Shown here: positions 34,382 through 41,779 of the stretch, piece after piece
Numbering within the stretch: the stretch's first letter is position 1
How the letters are laid out: every line of letters begins with the position of its first letter
Assembly: GCA_017452265.1 (NCBI GenBank)
Contig: JAFTMS010000010.1
Span: forward strand, 1 to 64,000
Direction of reading: 5' to 3'
From: Bacteroidales bacterium
Lineage (GTDB): Bacteria; Bacteroidota; Bacteroidia; Bacteroidales; UBA932
Length of the DNA stretch: 64,000 nt
The notes under the pieces: generated by a model
What the model saw: the letters and a program-made list of their open reading frames with translations, nothing else
Databases searched by the model: none
Told to the model about the DNA's origin: nothing
Made by a program: the position numbers and the translations under genes

Positions 34382-36856
34382 ATGAAAAGATATGTTTTGA
34401 TTCTGCTGGCTGCCCTTTCGCTTCCTGCGCACGCCCAGTATACGGTTACGCAGGAGCACAAGGATAGGGCCGCGGAGATCGTTTCCCAAATGACCTTGGA
34501 GGAAAAGATCGCTTATATAGGAGGTTATGAAGACTGGTACGTCCGTCCTGTGGAAAGGCTCGGATTGCCGGCTGTACGTATGGCCGACGGTCCTCAGGGA
34601 GTGAGGAACAACACAATGAGCACCCTGTATCCGAGCGGCGTCGCTGCTGCGGCCACATGGGACAGAAGCCTTCTCAGACAGTTGGGAGTGGCTCTTGGAT
34701 ATGATTCAAGGGCGAGGGGAGTCCATATCCTTCTCGGCCCTGGCGTGAACATCTGCCGGTTGCCTCTTTGCGGAAGAAACTTCGAGTACTTCGGTGAAGA
34801 CCCCTATCTTGCGGGAGAGGTTGCCGCAGAATATATAAAGGGCGTCCAGAGCCAGGGCGTGATGGCTTCGATAAAGCATTTTGCCGGAAACAATCAGGAA
34901 TACAGCCGTCACACAGTGTCGTCGGACATTGATGAAAGAACTCTGCATGAGATATATTTCCCTGCATTCGAAAAGGCTGTGAAGGAGGCGGAAGTCGCTA
35001 CCGTGATGACGTCCTACAACCTTCTCAACAGCGTGCATGCGTCTGAAAGCAGGTATCTCAATTATGACGTGCTGCGTGACATGTGGGGCTTCGACGGTTT
35101 CGTGATGTCCGACTGGACTTCATGCTACTCTCCTTTGAACGTGGCCACGTGGGGTGTCGACATAGAAATGCCTGATCCTCAGTGCATGAAGCCGGAAGTC
35201 ATCCGTCAGATGATTCTTGACGGCACTCTGGACGAAAGGTACATAGACAGGAAATGCCGCCATATCATTCAGACGATTCTTGCATTTGAATTCGACAAGA
35301 GGCCTCAGCTTGACAGCAGCCTTCCTGAAAACAATCCTTACTGCGACAGCGTTGCGCTTGAACTTGCACGCTCGGCAATCGTGATGCTCAGGAACGAAGA
35401 CGGCTTCCTGCCTGTGTCAAAAGGCCGATTTGTGGTCTGTGGCCCTAATTCTGACAAGGTCGTTACTGGAGGCGGAAGCGGATTCGTCACCCCTCTGATC
35501 GCCTCTTCGGTTGCGGAAGGGATGCAGCAGGCCGGCAGACGCGTGAAGACGACGCTGGTAGGGCAGAACGTGCTTGAGAAGCTCGACGGAATGTTTACGG
35601 ACGACAGCTTTACCGAAATGGGTGTAAAGGTGGAAATCTATCCCAATACATCTCTGGAAGGCACTCCTTCGAAGACGTACGTCAGCGACAGGGTATATTT
35701 GAGCACCACTGCCGCTGAAGCTCATGAAGATCTGGATGCAACCGACATGTCTTCGCGTCACACCTTCTGTTACAAGGCCGCTGAAGATGCCCGGGTGCTG
35801 ATCAGACTTGAAGGAAATGACGGTCACAGGATGTATGTGAACGGAGAACTTCTCTGTGACGAATGGGAAGGCAGGGAGAGCTGGCAGAAATCGGAACTGT
35901 TTTATGAATTCAGAAAGGGTGAGACATACAGATTCGTGGTCGAGCAGTTCAACGGACAGGGAAGGATAGGTCTGGATCTTAAGTTCGAATTTGAGTCCTT
36001 CGCGGATTCTGCCGACCTCAAGGCGGTCAAGGAAGCGGATTGTGTCATCGTATGTCTGGGATTCGACAGCAAGACCGAACGTGAGGATGCGGACAGGACA
36101 TTCGAGCTGCCTGTCGGACAGGAGGAATATCTGAGGAATGTGCTGAGGTACAATGAAAATGTAGTGGTAGTACTCAACGGAGGCGGCGCCATCAGCATCG
36201 GCTCATGGGCGGATGACGTGAAGGCAGTCCTGATGGCATGGTATCCGGGACAGCAGGGCGGTGTCGCCGTATCTGAAATCATTACGGGAAAGGTGAATCC
36301 GTCGGGACATCTTCCTGTGACGATTGCAGAATCCATAGAAGACTATCCTACTTTTGAAAACTATTACGAGAATGTTCCGCGCACACGTGCAAGATACAAT
36401 CCTTATTCACGTGTAGAATATAAGGAAGGTCTTTATGTAGGCTATCGCGGTTTTGAGAAGAACGGTATCGGACCTTTGTATCCGTTCGGTTACGGACTGA
36501 GCTACACGACCTTCGGCTATTCCGATATTGAGGTTGAGAAAGACGGAGAAGGATATGTCGTATCCTTTATACTGAAGAATACGGGAAAGGTCGCCGGAGC
36601 GGAAGTCGCTCAGGTGTATGTGTCTGACAATGAGTCATACCTGCATCGTCCTTTGAAGGAACTCAAAGGCTTTGAGAAGGTATATCTCAAGCCGGGCGAA
36701 TCCAGAAAGGTCAGCATCAGGCTTGATGACGAGGCCTTCAGGTTCTACGATCCGTATCTGCATAAGTTCGTCGTTGAGCCGGGTGTGTTCACCATCCGCG
36801 TAGGCTCATCTTCAGCCGACATCCGCCTCGTATCTGAAATCACGGTGGAACTGTAA
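34382..36856 (+). CDS. Glycoside hydrolase family 3 with PA14 insertion
   Basis: An 824-residue secreted enzyme (signal MKRYVLILLAALSLPAHA). The GH3 N-terminal barrel carries KHFAGNN and the nucleophile D244 in MSDWTSC; the C-terminal alpha/beta domain is split by a PA14-type beta-barrel at about 385-540 (FCYKAAEDARVLIRLEGNDG), and a fibronectin-III-like domain ends the chain (HRPLKELKGFEKVYLKPGES). Most such enzymes are beta-glucosidases or beta-xylosidases acting on oligosaccharide ends. Last gene of operon C. Confidence 0.9.
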   Translation: MKRYVLILLAALSLPAHAQYTVTQEHKDRAAEIVSQMTLEEKIAYIGGYEDWYVRPVERLGLPAVRMADGPQGVRNNTMSTLYPSGVAAAATWDRSLLRQLGVALGYDSRARGVHILLGPGVNICRLPLCGRNFEYFGEDPYLAGEVAAEYIKGVQSQGVMASIKHFAGNNQEYSRHTVSSDIDERTLHEIYFPAFEKAVKEAEVATVMTSYNLLNSVHASESRYLNYDVLRDMWGFDGFVMSDWTSCYSPLNVATWGVDIEMPDPQCMKPEVIRQMILDGTLDERYIDRKCRHIIQTILAFEFDKRPQLDSSLPENNPYCDSVALELARSAIVMLRNEDGFLPVSKGRFVVCGPNSDKVVTGGGSGFVTPLIASSVAEGMQQAGRRVKTTLVGQNVLEKLDGMFTDDSFTEMGVKVEIYPNTSLEGTPSKTYVSDRVYLSTTAAEAHEDLDATDMSSRHTFCYKAAEDARVLIRLEGNDGHRMYVNGELLCDEWEGRESWQKSELFYEFRKGETYRFVVEQFNGQGRIGLDLKFEFESFADSADLKAVKEADCVIVCLGFDSKTEREDADRTFELPVGQEEYLRNVLRYNENVVVVLNGGGAISIGSWADDVKAVLMAWYPGQQGGVAVSEIITGKVNPSGHLPVTIAESIEDYPTFENYYENVPRTRARYNPYSRVEYKEGLYVGYRGFEKNGIGPLYPFGYGLSYTTFGYSDIEVEKDGEGYVVSFILKNTGKVAGAEVAQVYVSDNESYLHRPLKELKGFEKVYLKPGESRKVSIRLDDEAFRFYDPYLHKFVVEPGVFTIRVGSSSADIRLVSEITVEL

Positions 36857-36889
36857 CAGGTAGTGGAATGCCGGCTGTTGCCTAACATT

Positions 36890-36924
36890 TTTGTTGCATA
36901 TGAATCTTCGGAATGTTATCTTTG
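36890..36924 (+). promoter_or_regulatory. Promoter of the ATPase-sirtuin operon
   Basis: A TTTG/TTG element at 36890-36896 and TATCTTTG at 36917-36924 give a 20-23 bp spacing. The box lies inside the longest possible reading frame and so supports the start codon at 36947. Confidence 0.6.
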
Positions 36925-36946
36925 CACGAGATATGAACTGAATGCA

Positions 36947-38089
36947 ATGGAAAATCCTTTTGTATACGACAGATATGTGACCGGCAAGAACTTCGTCGGC
37001 AGAAAGGCAGACTGCAACATCCTCGCGAACCTGCTTGAGGCGGGGGAGCATGTCTCCATCTATGAACCTCCGAAGTCAGGCAAGACGTCTGTGATACAGC
37101 AGACCCTCTACAATATGAGGGCGGCCGGTAAGCTGTTTGCGGTCGCAAGCGTGAACCTCTTCAACGTCAGGACGGTGGAGCAGTTCCTCATAAAGTTCGG
37201 TACATCGGTGATAAAGCCCCTGTATTCGACGCCATATGAGTATTCCGACGTCATCTCGAAGTATCTCGACGGCACCCATTTCGTCTTCGATGCGGCACGT
37301 TTCGCCAGTTGTGACGAGGTGATATCGATGAGTTGGGAACCTGATGCCGAGGATATGGTCAGGATGCTCCAGCTTCCGGGAAGGATAGCGGCTGACAGGG
37401 GCATGCCTTATTATGTCGTGATAGAGGACTTCCAGAATCTGATGTTCTCTGACGATTATGAAGATGTCTTCAAGGCTTTTGAGACGGTACTGCCGCTGAA
37501 GGACAGGAACGGGGCTGCATTCGTGATCTCAGGTTCGCAGGTGAATGCGATGAAGTTCATCTTCGAGGAGAAGAAATGTTTCCATCGCATGGTGGAGCAT
37601 CTTCAGTTGCGTCCGGTCGAGGACAGGGAGATTATCGAACATGTGGTAAGAGGGTATCTGTCTTCGGGCAAGGTCATCGACCGTGAACTCGTCCTGGGCT
37701 CCTGCAAGCTCTTCCGCAACGACCTCTGGTACATTAACCATTTCAATGCGATCTGCGACACCATGACGAGGGGGTATCTGAACGAAAGCATCCTTATGGA
37801 GGCCCTCAAGACGATAATTTCCATCAACGAGCCTCGTTTTCTGGCAGTGGTGAACGACCTGACGGATTTCCAGCTGAGCCTTATGAGGGCTGTCCTCGAT
37901 GGGGTCGTGAAATTCAGCGCATCCGATGTAATAGAGAAATACAGACTCAATTCGTCTGCCAATGTCCGCAGAGTAAAGGATGCCCTGAAGAAGAAGGAGG
38001 TCATCACGTTCAACGAGAAGGATGAACCTGTGATTCTTGACCCGCTCTTTGAATATTGGATAAGCAAACATTATTTTGAAAGACCATGA
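36947..38089 (+). CDS. P-loop ATPase (AAA/ORC-like, STAND-related)
   Basis: A 380-residue cytoplasmic ATPase of a type common in Bacteroidales. FVGRKADCNILANLL precedes a Walker A (EPPKSGKTSV); YYVVIEDFQNL is a probable Walker B, AAFVISGSQ a sensor-like strand, and a C-terminal winged-helix-like region (SASDVIEKYRLNSSANVRRV) follows. This resembles archaeal-type ATPases (PF01637 group), whose function is generally unknown. The stop overlaps the sirtuin start by four bases (ATGA), so the two are co-translated. Confidence 0.75.
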   Translation: MENPFVYDRYVTGKNFVGRKADCNILANLLEAGEHVSIYEPPKSGKTSVIQQTLYNMRAAGKLFAVASVNLFNVRTVEQFLIKFGTSVIKPLYSTPYEYSDVISKYLDGTHFVFDAARFASCDEVISMSWEPDAEDMVRMLQLPGRIAADRGMPYYVVIEDFQNLMFSDDYEDVFKAFETVLPLKDRNGAAFVISGSQVNAMKFIFEEKKCFHRMVEHLQLRPVEDREIIEHVVRGYLSSGKVIDRELVLGSCKLFRNDLWYINHFNAICDTMTRGYLNESILMEALKTIISINEPRFLAVVNDLTDFQLSLMRAVLDGVVKFSASDVIEKYRLNSSANVRRVKDALKKKEVITFNEKDEPVILDPLFEYWISKHYFERP

Positions 38090-38802
38090 GTAAAAGGAAG
38101 ATAACGGTTTTGACCGGTGCAGGTGTCAGCGCGGAAAGCGGCATAAGCACATTCAGGGACAGCGACGGGCTGTGGGAGAACCACAATGTGGAGGACGTGG
38201 CTTCGATTGAGGGCTGGCATCGCGACAAGGCCCTTGTCCTGGACTTCTATAACGAACGTCGCGCACAGCTTCCGGGAGTGCGTCCGAATGCTGCGCATCT
38301 TGCCATAGCGGAACTGGAGAAGGATTTCAATGTGACCGTGGTGACACAGAATGTGGACAATCTTCATGAGAGGGCCGGCAGCACGAGGATAATCCATCTG
38401 CACGGCGAACTGACAAAGGTGCGCCCGGAGAACTGCTGCAACGAGATGGACGGCTTTTCGGAGGAGACCGTGTTCGACATCGGGTCGGATGCGATACATG
38501 TGGGAGATCTCGCTCCGAACGGGGCGCAGCTCAGACCGCACATCGTGTGGTTCGGCGAGGCGGTGCCTAAGATCGAGGCCGCTATCGAGGCCGTCGAGGC
38601 TGCGGACATCCTGCTCATCGTGGGCACGTCGCTTCAGGTGTATCCGGCGGCAGGCCTTTACAGATATGCAGGAATGGACACACCTATATATATTATAGAT
38701 CCGAAGGACGTCCCTGTACGGGACAGCCGCATCACCCACATCAAGGACGTGGCTACCAAGGGAATGGAGACATTCAAAAATATGATAAATTCAAAATCAT
38801 AG
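38086..38802 (+). CDS. cobB: Sirtuin NAD-dependent deacylase (CobB-like)
   Basis: A 238-residue cytoplasmic sirtuin. TGAGVSAESGISTFRDSDGLW (NAD binding), TQNVDNLHERAG and the catalytic His in HLHGEL are intact. FYNERRAQL supplies the Tyr-x-x-Arg pair of class III enzymes, which favour succinyl or malonyl groups. The four zinc-binding cysteines of most sirtuins are missing: the small domain has only adjacent Cys residues in ENCCNEM, as in other Bacteroidota members. Overlap with the upstream ATPase gene suggests joint expression. Confidence 0.85.
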   Translation: MSKRKITVLTGAGVSAESGISTFRDSDGLWENHNVEDVASIEGWHRDKALVLDFYNERRAQLPGVRPNAAHLAIAELEKDFNVTVVTQNVDNLHERAGSTRIIHLHGELTKVRPENCCNEMDGFSEETVFDIGSDAIHVGDLAPNGAQLRPHIVWFGEAVPKIEAAIEAVEAADILLIVGTSLQVYPAAGLYRYAGMDTPIYIIDPKDVPVRDSRITHIKDVATKGMETFKNMINSKS

Positions 38803-38804
38803 GC

Positions 38805-38860
38805 TTGGAAATTAAAAATTTATGTCTATCTTTGCAGCCCTATAATGAAAAGGAGGTGAT
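38805..38860 (+). promoter_or_regulatory. Promoter and full-length Shine-Dalgarno of rpsU
   Basis: TTG at 38805-38807 and TATCTTTG at 38827-38834 (19 bp spacing) form the promoter. AAGGAGGTGAT at 38850-38860 is complementary to the complete 3' end of 16S rRNA and lies six bases before the ATG. Most Bacteroidota genes lack such a sequence; strong ones in front of rpsU are known from this phylum and are linked to bS21-dependent control. Confidence 0.75.
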
Positions 38861-38866
38861 TTAGAC

Positions 38867-39061
38867 ATGATTATAGTTCCGGTAAAGGATGGCGAAAGCA
38901 TCGAGAAGGCTCTCAAGAAGTTCAAGAGAAAATTCGAAAAGACAGGTGCAATCCGTGAGCTCCGCGCAAGGAAGACTTTCGTAAAGCCGTCAGTAAAGAA
39001 GAGGATGCAGATGCAGAAGGCCATCTACGTCCAGCAGATGCAGCTCCAGGACGAGCAGTAA
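38867..39061 (+). CDS. rpsU: 30S ribosomal protein bS21
   Basis: A 64-residue basic protein, MIIVPVKDGESIEKALKKFK at the start, matching bS21 in length and pattern. In Bacteroidota bS21 helps hide the anti-Shine-Dalgarno sequence on the 30S platform, and its own mRNA keeps a strong Shine-Dalgarno, which would raise bS21 synthesis when the protein is limiting. It has its own promoter and precedes the rplU-rpmA pair. Confidence 0.95.
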   Translation: MIIVPVKDGESIEKALKKFKRKFEKTGAIRELRARKTFVKPSVKKRMQMQKAIYVQQMQLQDEQ

Positions 39062-39106
39062 TTCTGACAAGAAGATAATATGCAGATTGTCAAGCCGTTA
39101 TAAAGA

Positions 39107-39129
39107 GCTGCAAAGGCAGCCGCTTGCAG
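39107..39129 (+). promoter_or_regulatory. Candidate leader hairpins before rplU
   Basis: GCTGC (39107-39111) pairs with GCAGC (39116-39120) around a four-base loop, while the overlapping CTGCAA (39108-39113) can instead pair with TTGCAG (39124-39129). The two structures exclude each other, as expected of a ribosomal-protein leader that senses its own product. Experimental support is lacking. Confidence 0.4.
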
Positions 39130-39157
39130 TCTAAAACTTTTAATATTTTAAGTTTTT

Positions 39158-39469
39158 ATGTACGCAATCGTAGACATTGCAGGCCAGCAGTTCAAGGTAG
39201 AGGCTGGTATGGAAATCTTCGTAAACCGCCTCGCGGCTGAGAAGGGTGCTGCTGTCGAGTTCGACAAGGTTCTCCTTATCGACGCAGAGGGAGCAGTAAA
39301 GGTCGGTGCACCGTATGTTGAGGGTGCAAAGGTGACAGCTACAGTTCTTGATGACACATGCAAGGGCAAGAAGGTCCTCGTGTTCAAGAAGAAGCGTCGC
39401 AAGGGCTACCAGAAGCTCAACGGACACCGTCAGTATCTTACAAAACTTCAGATCAATACGATCGCTTAA
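39158..39469 (+). CDS. rplU: 50S ribosomal protein bL21
   Basis: A 103-residue protein beginning [20 protein letters not shown] and ending [13 protein letters not shown], with the usual [20 protein letters not shown] near the C-terminus. Length and sequence are standard. It is followed after 20 bases by rpmA, the conserved bL21-bL27 order. Confidence 0.97.
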   Translation: MYAIVDIAGQQFKVEAGMEIFVNRLAAEKGAAVEFDKVLLIDAEGAVKVGAPYVEGAKVTATVLDDTCKGKKVLVFKKKRRKGYQKLNGHRQYLTKLQINTIA

Positions 39470-39489
39470 TCAATTGAGGAGGAATAATT

Positions 39490-39750
39490 ATGGCACATAA
39501 AAAAGGCGTCGGTAGTTCCAAGAACGGTCGTGAGTCACACAGCAAACGACTCGGTATCAAGAAATTCGGTGATCAGGCTGTAAAGGCTGGCAACATCCTC
39601 GTTCGTCAGAGAGGTACAGTCCACAACCCAGGTCTGAACGTAGGTATGGGTAAGGATCACACTCTTTACGCTCTTATTGACGGTAAGGTAAGCTTCCGCA
39701 AGAAGGCAGACAACAAATCTTACGTCTCGGTACTCCCATTTGAGAACTAA
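39490..39750 (+). CDS. rpmA: 50S ribosomal protein bL27
   Basis: An 86-residue protein starting [20 protein letters not shown], the normal bL27 start without a cleaved leader peptide as found in Firmicutes. A GAGGAGGAA sequence precedes the ATG. A strong terminator hairpin follows 25 bases after the stop. Confidence 0.97.
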   Translation: MAHKKGVGSSKNGRESHSKRLGIKKFGDQAVKAGNILVRQRGTVHNPGLNVGMGKDHTLYALIDGKVSFRKKADNKSYVSVLPFEN

Positions 39751-39775
39751 GACTCGGGATTTTATGAAGATAGAC

Positions 39776-39814
39776 AGAGGACTGTACACCCGAGCGGGTT
39801 ACGGTCCTCTTTTA
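39776..39814 (+). terminator. Rho-independent terminator after rpmA
   Basis: AGAGGAC (39776-39782) pairs with GTCCTCT (39804-39810), extended inside by GTA/TAC and ACCC/GGGT around a GAGC loop, and followed by four T. It separates the ribosomal genes from serS. Confidence 0.75.
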
Positions 39815-39831
39815 CATTAAACAAATACATT

Positions 39832-41103
39832 ATGCTGACATTGAAATTACTCCGTGAGGATCCGGAGTTTGTCATATCAAAGCTCGCGGTCAAGAACTTT
39901 GATGCAAGGGAGACCGTTGAGAAGATCAACAGTCTCGACCAGAAAAGAAGGGCTCTCCAGACAGAGCTGGATGCGTGCCTGGCTGAACAGAAGAAGAAGG
40001 CGGCCCAGATCGGCGGCCTCATGAAGGCCGGACAGAAGGAGGAGGCTGAGGCTGTGAAGGAGGAAGTGGCTGCACTCAAGGCCCGTTCCGCAGAAATCGA
40101 GGCAAAGTCCGAGGAAAACAATTCGGAACTCAACTCGCTTATAGTCCTTCTCCCGAACATCCCTTGCGACATGGTTCCTGAGGGAAAGGGTGCAGAGGAC
40201 AATGTGGTCGTGAAGGTGGGCAACGAGATCCCGGAACTTGGTCCGGATGCCCTTCCGCACTGGGAGCTTGCAAAGAAGTTCGACATCATCGACTTCGACC
40301 TCGGTGTGAAGCTTACCGGTGCAGGCTTCCCTGTATATAAAGGCAAGGGCGCAAGGCTCCAGAGGGCTCTGATCAACTATTTCCTTGACATAAATACAAA
40401 GGCAGGATATCTCGAAGTCGAGCCGCCTGTAATGGTGAACGAGGCTTCAGGCTTCGGTACAGGCCAGCTTCCGGACAAGGAGGGACAGATGTATCATGCG
40501 ACTGCAGACAACTTCTATCTCGTTCCGACAGCCGAAGTGCCTGTGACCAACATCTACAGGGACGTGATTCTCGGAAACAACGATTTTCCTGTGAAGATGA
40601 CTGCATATACCCCTTGCTTCCGTCGTGAGGCTGGTTCGTATGGAAAGGACGTGCGCGGACTCAACCGTCTGCATCAGTTCGACAAGGTGGAGATTGTGCG
40701 CATCGAGAAGCCGGAGAATTCGTATGCTGCTTTAGATGAGATGGTCGCACACGTGGAAGGCATCGTGAAATCTCTCGGACTTCCGTACCGTATCCTCCGT
40801 CTCTGCGGCGGCGACATGAGCTTTACCTCTGCCATCACATACGATTTCGAGGTGTATTCGGCGGCTCAGGGAAGATGGCTTGAGATTTCGTCGGTATCGA
40901 ACTTCGAGTCTTATCAGGCGAACCGTCTTAAGCTCCGCTACAAGGATGCTGACGGCAAGACCCAGCTCGCCCATACGCTCAACGGCAGTTCGCTCGCTCT
41001 TCCGCGCGTGGTCGCAGCCCTTCTCGAAAACAATCAGAAGGATGGCAGAATAGAGATTCCTGAGGCTCTCCGCCCATATACAGGCTTCGACTGCATTGGC
41101 TAA
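39832..41103 (+). CDS. serS: Seryl-tRNA synthetase
   Basis: A 423-residue class II synthetase. The N-terminal helical arm is an antiparallel coiled coil (about 30-105), followed by the catalytic domain with motif 2 (TPCFRREAGSYGKDVRGLNRLHQF) and motif 3 (NGSSLALPRVVAALLENNQ). Length and order are normal. The stop overlaps the ruvC start by eight bases. Confidence 0.97.
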   Translation: MLTLKLLREDPEFVISKLAVKNFDARETVEKINSLDQKRRALQTELDACLAEQKKKAAQIGGLMKAGQKEEAEAVKEEVAALKARSAEIEAKSEENNSELNSLIVLLPNIPCDMVPEGKGAEDNVVVKVGNEIPELGPDALPHWELAKKFDIIDFDLGVKLTGAGFPVYKGKGARLQRALINYFLDINTKAGYLEVEPPVMVNEASGFGTGQLPDKEGQMYHATADNFYLVPTAEVPVTNIYRDVILGNNDFPVKMTAYTPCFRREAGSYGKDVRGLNRLHQFDKVEIVRIEKPENSYAALDEMVAHVEGIVKSLGLPYRILRLCGGDMSFTSAITYDFEVYSAAQGRWLEISSVSNFESYQANRLKLRYKDADGKTQLAHTLNGSSLALPRVVAALLENNQKDGRIEIPEALRPYTGFDCIG

Positions 41104-41647
41104 GACGATCATCGGCATAGACCCTGGCACCAATATCCTCGGTTACGGCATCATAAGTGTGGACTCAAAAGGCCCGCACTATGTCGATATGGGCGTCTTC
41201 GACCTCCGTAAGATCAAGGATCCCTTCGAAAAGCTCGCCAACATCTTTGCCGGCGTCACTGAACTTCTCGAAGAGCATAAGCCGGACGAACTCGCCGTCG
41301 AATCGCCGTTCTACGGAAAGAATGCACAGGTCATCCTCAAGCTCGGACGTGCGCAGGGTGCTGCGCTGACGGCGGCTGTAATGAAAGGCATTCCGGTTGC
41401 CGAATATGCCCCGAGAAAGGCAAAGATAGCGATATGCGGCAATGGAGCGGCGGCGAAGGAGCAGGTGTCGCTTATGATTCAGAAGACATTGGAGGTGGAG
41501 CTGGATCCGAAATATCTCGATGCAACCGATGCTCTGGCCATAGCCCTCTGTCATCATTACCAGATGTCGAACCCTTTGGCGGCAATAGGAGGAAGATCCG
41601 ACTGGAAGAAGTTTCTCGAAGCTAATCCGGACAGGATAAAGAAGTGA
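41096..41647 (+). CDS. ruvC: Holliday junction resolvase RuvC
   Basis: A 183-residue endonuclease that cuts Holliday junctions bound by RuvAB. IIGIDPGTNILGYG carries the first catalytic Asp, LAVESPFYGKNAQ the Glu, and LDATDALAIALCHH the C-terminal Asp pair. The only start that keeps the first catalytic strand is the TTG at 41096, eight bases inside serS, so coupling to serS translation is likely. Confidence 0.93.
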   Translation: MAKTIIGIDPGTNILGYGIISVDSKGPHYVDMGVFDLRKIKDPFEKLANIFAGVTELLEEHKPDELAVESPFYGKNAQVILKLGRAQGAALTAAVMKGIPVAEYAPRKAKIAICGNGAAAKEQVSLMIQKTLEVELDPKYLDATDALAIALCHHYQMSNPLAAIGGRSDWKKFLEANPDRIKK

Positions 41648-41709
41648 TTTTTCATAAACTTTTTCATCGGGTTTAAACTTTTAGCACCAAAAGATGTCTA
41701 AATAATCAG

Positions 41710-41741
41710 TGAGGCTGGACAGAACGGTTCGGCCTCATTTT
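41710..41741 (+). terminator. Weak terminator-like hairpin after ruvC
   Basis: TGAGGC (41710-41715) pairs with GCCTCA (41732-41737), followed by ATTTTG. The stem is short, so this is tentative. Confidence 0.4.
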
Positions 41742-41779
41742 GTGGAATTAATTAACGTATTGAAATTTAAACCGTTATC

